The notes under the pieces: generated by a model
Database searches by the model: none
Told to the model about the DNA's origin: nothing
The model's input: the letters and a program-made list of their open reading frames with translations, nothing else
Translations under genes and position numbers: made by a program
Shown here: one piece after another, positions 58,701 through 64,000 of the stretch
How the letters are laid out: each line of letters starts with the position of its first letter
How positions within the stretch are numbered: the stretch's first letter is position 1
DNA from: Antennarius striatus
Lineage: Eukaryota > Chordata > Actinopteri > Lophiiformes > Antennariidae
DNA: 64,000 nucleotides
Assembly: GCF_040054535.1 (NCBI RefSeq)
Contig: NC_090785.1
Coordinates: 24,720,001 to 24,784,000 of the forward strand
Reading direction: 5' to 3'

Positions 58701-60460
58701 AAGCTTTTCCCCAAGTTTATTGGCCCTTCTCCTATTCATGTGATTAGTCCTACAACTGTTACACTGAAACTTCTGCCAACCATTTGCTGGGTTCATCCCA
58801 CTTTTCATGTTTCCAGAGTAAAGGCTGTGGTAACCCACCACCTGAGTTCTGGTCCGGAACCCCCACCTACCCCCCGTGTCATTGCCGGTGGTGAGACCTA
58901 TGCGGTGTGTGCCATCTTGGACTGCCGTCGCTGGGGGAGTCCAGTACCTCATTGACTGGGAGGGGTACGGACCGGAACACCGAAGCTGGGTTCCTTCTCG
59001 TTTCGTTTTGGACAGGTCTCTGATCAGAGTTTCACAGGGATCACCCGTTGCCCGGGAGGTGAAAACGCCAGGAGGCGTTTCCTTGGGGGGGGGGTTACTG
59101 TGATGGTCTGTCTGTCTTGCTTTTGTATGTTATTTTATGGGTTCAGTTCTTATACTTTTCTGTTCCTGCCACATTTAGTGATTTGTTGCACCTGGTTTGT
59201 TTTTCCTGATTGTTTCATTTGGAGTTTAGTCAATCCGTGTTTAGTTCTCCCCATAGTTAATTAATTTGTCATTTGTTTCACCTGAGGCCAATTTAGCACC
59301 CTGGTCTGTCTATTTAAGGCGTGTCTTTTCTGTTCAGTGCTGTCACAGCGTTTTTCAGTAATCCCTTGTAGCAAAGTTCCATGTATTCCAATTGTTTACT
59401 GTTTTACCTGACCATCTTCTGTATGACCCCGAGTTTAGCCTTGCCTTGTCAGTTCTTGTTTCGTTTTTGACCTCTTGCCTGTTCAACGATTTCTGGATAT
59501 CCCACTGGTATTGTATGCTCCGAGTTTTTCCTGGTTTTTGAATTTGGACTGATTAAAGGATTTGGATTTTTGACTTTTGAACTCTCGTGCCTGGTTCCTT
59601 GTGCAATCGTAACAACTGCCACTTAAAGAGTGGGGGGGGGGAGCAGTGACCAAACAGAGATTTTCTAAGCCGAAAAAAATTGTCTTCCAGGAACTGGTGG
59701 TTTCCAAAGGTCTGATGGTGTCCAACCCAGCCAAAAGAGGCTGGCTAATCAACCCCCTTGGAGAGCATAAGACTTTCCCTGTGTGGGGGATGTTTTCATC
59801 CGTTCTCGCAGCTATATTTGTCTTCATTCTGATGTTTCTGGAGTCTCAGATTACAACGTGAGTCGTCATCACATCACTCAATGAATTGTCAAAGTCGGAA
59901 AATATATTTCCCAGTTTAATCAAACTTGATTCATATTGCACCTGCTGACAGCCTCATTACCAGCAAACCTGAGCGGAAGATGCTCAAAGGATCTGGATTC
60001 TATTTGGATTTGCTAATTTTAGTTGCTATGACAGGATGTAGTTCAATATTGGGTTTGCCGTGGCTCAGTGCTGCCACGGTGCAATCCCTCACCCACACCA
60101 ATGCCCTCAACGTTATGACCAAAGAACCAAAGCCTGTGATTGAGAAGGTGATAGAGCAGAGGATCAGTGGCATTGTGGTGGCACTGCTGGTTGGTACGTG
60201 CTATTTAATGATTCTGTCTTATGTCACCTCACTGCATGTCATGAAATACGAAGTTGTATCCTCATCATGTGACTCCTCATCTGCATCAAGGTGTGTCCAT
60301 TTTTATGGAGCCCATTTTTAAATGGATTCCCACGTCGACCTTGTTTGGAATATTTCTTTACATGGGCGTCACCTCACTCACTGGCATCCAGCTGTGGCAT
60401 CGCTGTCTGCTTGTGTTCACCCCAAAGAAATACCATCCTGATGCACCCTATGTCACCAGA
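46843..60460 (+). CDS. slc4a1-like: SLC4 anion exchanger (AE1-like), partial, with an in-frame stop
   Basis: SLC4A1-3 proteins exchange chloride for bicarbonate across the plasma membrane. Eleven exons join in phase: 47088-47130, 47234-47403, 47680-47866, 47974-48177, 48267-48415, 48531-48716, 49194-49424, 55816-55905, 59691-59857, 59952-60193, 60291-60460 (613 codons). A possible earlier exon ends at 46909 (SVKER). The cytosolic domain has [11 protein letters not shown] and YHETGR. Membrane domain signs are [49 protein letters not shown] with the conserved Glu, GSGFYLDLL and [15 protein letters not shown] and NAT sites lie in the loop of exon 49194. TGA at 48045 replaces the conserved Arg after FGGMI. 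The last exons after APYVTR are not found before the window edge. Either a recent pseudogene, a null allele or a base error; paralogue uncertain. Confidence 0.87.
48045..48047 (+). other. slc4a1-like: In-frame TGA in the SLC4 coding sequence
   Basis: In exon 47974-48177 the frame reads GQLFGGMI, then TGA, then DITKCY. Anion exchangers have Arg at this place. CGA to TGA is a single CpG-type transition. The flanking exons remain in phase and conserved. Confidence 0.85.
48818..49168 (+). mobile_element. tRNA-derived SINE in an SLC4 intron
   Basis: Begins with a B-box-like GGATCGAATCCCGCTCC, then CCCTTGAGCAAGGCGCC, typical of fish tRNA-headed SINEs, and ends CCTGCGGGGATTAATAAAGT with a TTC-rich tail. 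The A box is missing, so it is 5'-truncated. It sits between exons 48531-48716 and 49194-49424, its tail about 25 bp before the acceptor. Confidence 0.82.
49730..50087 (+). pseudogene. LINE endonuclease, N-terminal part
   Basis: Reads [15 protein letters not shown], a basic region [17 protein letters not shown], then [16 protein letters not shown] and [12 protein letters not shown], typical of an APE-type endonuclease start. The frame runs into the copia LTR at 50088. The rest lies at 54743-55120 ([22 protein letters not shown]), with a stop after YIPPIS near 54946. Confidence 0.82.
50088..50414 (-). repeat. Copia 3' LTR (in element orientation)
   Basis: Plus strand reads TGTTAGGATTCAGCGG to GTCTCTTAACA, with intact TG and CA ends. 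It has the same length as the other LTR and few differences from it. Confidence 0.95.
50816..51298 (-). pseudogene. Copia RNase H and RT C-terminal part
   Basis: Contains [20 protein letters not shown] and the [14 protein letters not shown] block, then [19 protein letters not shown] of the copia RNase H. It is shifted relative to the upstream RT frame, with a frame break near 51178. Confidence 0.88.
51299..51937 (-). pseudogene. Copia reverse transcriptase
   Basis: 212 codons: [54 protein letters not shown], and catalytic [12 protein letters not shown], where Trp takes the place of the usual Tyr of YVDD. The motif-A region near 51690 is disturbed: the MDVK-type residues are readable only in a neighbouring frame. 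Confidence 0.9.
51970..53694 (-). pseudogene. Copia protease and integrase
   Basis: 574 codons. The protease core reads [12 protein letters not shown], Met replacing the usual Ser of the DSGA motif. The integrase zinc-binding HHCC region is WHEILGHCN and CEVCIQGK. The catalytic core includes [17 protein letters not shown] and the [14 protein letters not shown]lu. A downstream linker is rich in polar residues. The frame continues intact until near 51970. Confidence 0.92.
53707..54324 (-). pseudogene. Copia gag
   Basis: 205 codons with [32 protein letters not shown] and a Cys/His knuckle CFKCGIKGQ. The initial part of gag lies upstream of 54324 toward the primer site. A frame break separates gag from protease near 53700. 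Confidence 0.88.
54394..54410 (-). promoter_or_regulatory. Copia primer-binding site for initiator tRNA-Met half-molecule
   Basis: Next to the 5' LTR the minus strand reads GGTTATGGGCCCAGA. This complements the anticodon arm of eukaryotic initiator tRNA-Met rather than its 3' end, as in copia-type elements that use a tRNA half as primer. Confidence 0.82.
54411..54737 (-). repeat. Copia 5' LTR (in element orientation)
   Basis: 327 bp matching 50088-50414. The outer end reads CTTAAGA on the plus strand where the other has CTTAACA. Taking this as one substitution gives the CAGAG target duplication. Confidence 0.95.
55178..55233. repeat. Inverted repeat, 21-bp arms, inside the LINE 3' segment
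   Basis: CCTCAGCCTCTCTGTGGAGG at the left is mirrored by CCTCCACAGAGAGGCTGAGG at the right, with a loop of about 14 bp. The arms are perfect. It begins right after the first (TATC)n tail. Confidence 0.92.
55681..55766. repeat. (TATC)n LINE tail near SLC4 exon acceptor
   Basis: About 20 TATC units. The run ends ~50 bp before the acceptor of SLC4 exon 55816-55905. Confidence 0.95.
56143..57207 (+). pseudogene. Gypsy reverse transcriptase
   Basis: 354 codons. Typical Ty3/gypsy [77 protein letters not shown], catalytic [12 protein letters not shown] and [11 protein letters not shown]. The frame breaks at about 57190; RNase H continues in the next frame. Confidence 0.95.
57168..57950 (+). pseudogene. 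Gypsy RNase H and integrase zinc region
   Basis: 260 codons: [52 protein letters not shown] and [12 protein letters not shown], then the integrase zinc region (HPGVYHTF and [13 protein letters not shown]). It breaks near 57930 within the Cys-x2-Cys part. Confidence 0.93.
57907..58743 (+). pseudogene. Gypsy integrase core
   Basis: 278 codons beginning in [11 protein letters not shown]. The D,D-35-E core is present in [29 protein letters not shown] and [13 protein letters not shown] frameshift at a run of Gs near 58685 leads to the next frame. Confidence 0.93.
58740..59098 (+). pseudogene. Gypsy C-terminal region with chromodomain
   Basis: Two overlapping frames: [19 protein letters not shown] and [12 protein letters not shown], then [20 protein letters not shown] of a chromodomain near 58950-59010. 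The chromodomain assigns the element to the chromoviruses. A frameshift near 58930 separates the parts. Confidence 0.88.
59099..59614 (+). repeat. Gypsy 3' LTR
   Basis: From TGTGATGGTCTGTCTG to GCAATCGTAACA, 516 bp, preceded by a G-rich polypurine run ending GGGGGGGGTTAC. The matching 5' LTR is absent. Confidence 0.82.
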
Positions 60461-60809
60461 GTACGATTCTCAGGATTGTGTGATAAACAAAACAACACAT
60501 GTAACTGTATCAATTACACTTTATCAATTATAAGATGATACCTTTTCACTTCATTAATATGATGTATTATTATTATTAATAATAATAGTAGTAATAATAT
60601 AATAATGATCTTGATTGACTCTATAATGCGTTATTTAATATCTTTAATTAATATTAGAAATTGAATCCAACATTTCAAATATTTGCTACTTTATATGAAG
60701 GACAAATGTTACAGACAGTTCATTTAGAAAGCTTTTCAAAGTGATGTGGTTGACAATGAGGATGAGAATGTGTCAGTCTAATTATACAATTAATACATTC
60801 CTATGTTCA
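60461..60809. other. Sequence after the last SLC4 exon seen
   Basis: AT-rich and without a recognisable exon. The C-terminal exons of the SLC4 gene were expected here or further on, but were not found. Confidence 0.4.
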
Positions 60810-61887
60810 TGTAGCCCAGTTGAGAAAAACGAGAGGTGTAATCTAAAGGAGCCCTTAATTTCTTAATATAGTTTTTACGGTCCTAAGGTATTCATTTTAA
60901 TATTGAAAAGACTAATTTAAACAGGGATTACGGAGGGTGGTCGAATGTGGTATGAGTGGATGCTGGGGATTGGTTGTGAAGGTGTTCTGTTCCGTGCCAC
61001 CTGCGGGCATTGGCTGGGGGGGCGGAAGAGATGGCAGGAAAAGAAAGGAGGAGGAGGAAGAAGAAAAAAAGAGAAGAGATGGATTGTGGGAAAAAGATAG
61101 AGAGTGGACGAACTACTACTCCTAACGTTGAAATAAAAGTTAATTTTGCGGTGGGCAAGTAGCTCATTGTTTTGTGGAAACGGTAACAGTGAGAGGAGTA
61201 AACACCGGGTCCCGGTGTGTCAGCGGGGATCAGCGGAGCGAGAGGTGGACTGGCAGGACGACCCTCGCATCTACGAGACGTCAGTTTGGAGGAGGTTGTC
61301 GCGGAGAGACTGTTTCCCTTCACGGTGGCCGTTGGACACGTTTGGTGCAAGTACTGAATGGGGAGTTGATGCTACAGTGTCTAATAGAAGCTGTGAGTTG
61401 TTCGGTAATTGTCGGATGCTACTGAGGACCGCGTCATCACCACACGGAGCGACACACAGGCCTGCATCGTGGGTGGTGTGTGTGTGTACTGTGTGTGTGT
61501 GTGTGTGTGGGCCCACAAAGTGTGTTAAAGGTGTAAAGTTATTTTTTCAAGTCCATTTCAATGCCATTATACAATTTATGGGTTGGTAATATCATTCCTT
61601 TGATTGAGATAAAAACAGATTGTGTTCAATCTTTAAGGTTTTAAAGCCTTGGGTCATATACTGGGCATTTCATCGTATCTTTGCATGTCATTTAATATTT
61701 TATTTTATTACGTTCCATAAGGGAGTTTTCTTTTACATTTTAAAACAAAAAACCAAATATCATTTCAGTAAAGAGATTCCTTTAAATTTAACACCTGTTG
61801 TCTGGGTCAGTCATTTCATTATTATTCGAACTCAACACATCCCATGGCTACATGGGGCGCTACATAAATTGGAGGCACCGCTGGGAT
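60810..61887 (+). mobile_element. LTR with adjacent tRNA-Thr-type primer site
   Basis: LTR 60810-61864 starts TGTAGCCCAGTTGAG and ends GGGGCGCTACA. A primer-binding site TGGAGGCACCGCTGGGAT follows at 61870-61887; it complements the 3' end of eukaryotic tRNA-Thr. No gag follows. The LTR relates to the inverted copy at 26703-28120. A GT microsatellite lies at about 61470-61510. Confidence 0.8.
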
Positions 61888-62155
61888 AATTAATTAATAC
61901 TAGGTCATTAATATTAAATTTTGTCTGGCCCAGACTACTGTAAAACAGCTTACCTTCCAGTCCAACTAAAAGCCCCAAAAAACGTTGAATAAACTAAGCT
62001 CAGCCTTGCCAGCCTAGTGCAATTCTACACAAGGGACACAATGGCACATCTACAGAACTGGTGTGAAAGTGTAAAGGAGAGGGGTTGGACCCCAGCATGC
62101 CATTTTGGTCAAAGATGTCCCAGAAGACGCAGAGGAGGAAGGTAGATTGGTTGAC

Positions 62156-64000
62156 ATGATGCAGAGGAGGAAGGTAGACATACTGTGTGTCCAGGAGACC
62201 AGGTGGAAAGGTAGCAAGGCTAGAAGTTTAGGAGCAGGGTTCAAGTTGTTCTATCATGGTGTAGATGGGAAGAGAAATGGAGTAGGAGTTATCTTGAAGG
62301 AGGAGTTTGTTAGGAATGTCCTGGAGGTAAAAAGAGTGTCAGATAGAGTGATGAGTCTGAAGCTAGAAATAGAAGGTGTGATGTTCAATGTTGTTAGCGG
62401 GTATACTCCACAGGTAGGATGTGAGCTGGAGGAGAAGGAGAAATTCTGGTCGGACCTTGATGAAGTGATGCAGAGCATGCCTAGAAGTGAGAGAGTTGTC
62501 ATTGGAGCAGACTTCAATGGACATGTTGGTGCAGGAAACAGAGGTGATGAGGAGGTGATGGGCAGGTTTGGTATCCAGGAGAGGAACGCAGAAGGACAGA
62601 TGGTAGTTGACTTTGCAAAAAGGATGGAAATGGCTGTAGTGAATACTTTCTTCCAGAAGAGGCAGGAACATAGAGTGACCTATAAGAGTGGCGGTACGAG
62701 CACACAGGTAGACTACATCTTGTGTAGACGGTGTAACCTGAAAGAGATCAGTGACTGCAAAGTAGTGGTAGGTGAGAGTGTAGCCAAACAGCATAGGATG
62801 GTGGTGTGTAGGATGACTCTGGTGGTGAGGAAGATGAAGAGGACAAAGGCAGAGCAGAAGACGAAATGGTGGAAGCTGAAAAAGGAAGAGTGTTGCATGA
62901 CTCTTAGGAGGGAGTTAAGACAGGCTCTGGGTGGTCAGGAGGTGCTTCCAGATGACTGGACAACTACAGCTAATGTGATCAGGGAGACAGGTAGGAGAAT
63001 ACTTGGTGTGTCATCTGGAAGGAAAGTAGATAAGGAGACTTGGTGGTGGAATGAGGAGGTACAGGAGTGTATACAGAGAAAGAGGTTAGCCAAGAGGAAG
63101 TGGGACACTGAGAGGACTGAGGAGAGTAGACAGGAGTACAGGGAGATGCAGCGTAAGGTGAAGGTAGAGGTAGCAAAGGCCAAACAAGAAGCTTATGATG
63201 ACTTTTATGCTAGGTTGGACAGTAAGGAGGGAGAGACTGATCTATACCGGTTGGCAAGACAGAGAGATAGAGATGGGAAGGACGTGCAGCAGGTTAGGGT
63301 GATTAAGGATAGAGATGGAAGTCTATTGACAGGTGCCAGTAGTGTGATGGGAAGATGGAAAGAGTACTTTGAAGAGTTGATGAACGTGGAAAATGAGAGG
63401 GAACAAAGACTAGAAGAGGTGACTGTTGTGGACCAGGATGTAGCAAAGATTAGTCAGGATGAAGTGAGGAGGGCATTGAAGAGGATGAAGAGTGGAAAGG
63501 CAGTCGGTCCTGATGATATACCTGTAGAGGTATGGAAGTGTCTAGGAGAGGTGGCGGTAGAGTTTCTGACTGGGTTGTTCAACAGGATCTTAGATAGTGA
63601 GAAGATGCCTGAGGAATGGAGGAGAAGTGTGCTGGTGCCCATTTTTAAGAACAAGGGAGATGTGCAGAGTTGTGGCAACTACAGAGGAATAAAGCTGATG
63701 AGCCATACAATGAAGTTATGGGAGAGAGTAGTGGAAGCTAGACTAAGGGCAGAAGTGAACATTTGTGAGCAGCAGTATGGTTTCATGCCAAAAAAGAGTA
63801 CTACAGATGCAGTATTTGCTTTGAGGATGTTGATAGAGAAGTACAGAGAAGGCCAGAGGGAGCTGCATTGTGTTTTTGTAGATCTGGAGAAAGCTTATGA
63901 CAGGGTGCCCAGAGAGGAACTGTGGTATTGTATGAGGACGTCTGGAGTGGCAGAGAAGTATGTTAGAGCGGTGCAGGACATGTATGAGGACTGTAAGACA
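62156..64000 (+). mobile_element. RTE-like LINE ORF, intact through the window edge
   Basis: From the ATG at 62156 a single frame runs to the end of the window (at least 615 codons). The endonuclease has DILCVQETRWKG, VIGADFNGHVG and QVDYILCRR. The RT part includes [38 protein letters not shown] and motif A FVDLEKAYDRV. The FADD box lies beyond the window. The upstream frame is also open to about 62090, so the real start could be earlier. Highly similar to 30034-32245, and without the damage seen there. Confidence 0.92.

Larger units (their letters stand above)
56005..59614 (+). mobile_element. Ty3/gypsy chromovirus, 5'-truncated
   Basis: Starts inside the protease/gag end (LVLGHPWL-type block near 56110) and continues through RT, RNase H, integrase, a chromodomain and a 3' LTR (59099-59614). 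The 5' LTR and gag are absent. Several frameshifts. It fills the SLC4 intron between exons 55816-55905 and 59691-59857. Confidence 0.9.

Overview
This window looks like nuclear DNA of a teleost fish. The genes have many introns with GT-AG junctions. Microsatellites are abundant. The mobile elements are a typical fish mix: L2, RTE-like and Rex/jockey-like LINEs, a Tol2-like hAT, Tigger/pogo, BEL/Pao, Ty1/copia with an initiator-Met half-tRNA primer site, a Ty3/gypsy chromovirus, and a tRNA-derived SINE. There are no bacterial operons, rRNA genes, intact tRNA genes or CRISPR arrays. All assignments come from reading the sequence; no database search was run.

Three host genes can be read. (1) A caspase-3-like gene lies on the minus strand at 737-5508. 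It has six coding exons in phase (292 codons), with the catalytic His and Cys present. (2) The centromere protein CENP-U lies on the minus strand at 13666-25182. It has thirteen exons in phase (459 codons), including a coding 30-bp tandem repeat and a proposed 5-nt first coding exon. CASP3 and CENPU are also close neighbours in human, so this is a conserved linkage; PRIMPOL, which lies between them in human, is not seen here. (3) An SLC4 anion exchanger (AE1-like) lies on the plus strand at about 46.8-60.5 kb. Eleven exons join in phase, but one conserved Arg codon has become an in-frame TGA at 48045. The first and last exons are not found in the window.

The rest is mostly mobile DNA, often nested. 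From 5.7 to 11.2 kb a Tigger/pogo element holds a LINE, which holds a Tol2-like hAT with a perfect 8-bp target duplication. Fragments of RTE-like LINEs flank this nest. From 11.4 to 12.7 kb is a 5'-truncated L2-like LINE. The intron of casp3 holds a degenerate telomere-like TTAGGG array interrupted by a LINE tail. Intron 1 of cenpu holds about 2.3 kb of a 64-bp minisatellite, itself interrupted by a LINE 3' end. From 26.7 to 28.1 kb is a solo LTR, whose inverted relative lies at 60.8-61.9 kb. From 30.0 to 34.2 kb are two RTE-like LINEs. From 34.8 to 45.1 kb is a BEL/Pao element holding a nearly full-length L2-like LINE. Two SLC4 introns are filled by retroelements: a LINE containing a copia element with matching 327-bp LTRs, and a 5'-truncated gypsy chromovirus. 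From about 62.1 kb to the window edge runs an uninterrupted RTE-like endonuclease/reverse transcriptase frame.

I found no convincing new molecular system. The main points of interest are the SLC4 nonsense codon, the nested insertions with readable target duplications, the repeat arrays in introns, splice sites abutting microsatellites or element tails, and the casp3-cenpu linkage without primpol.
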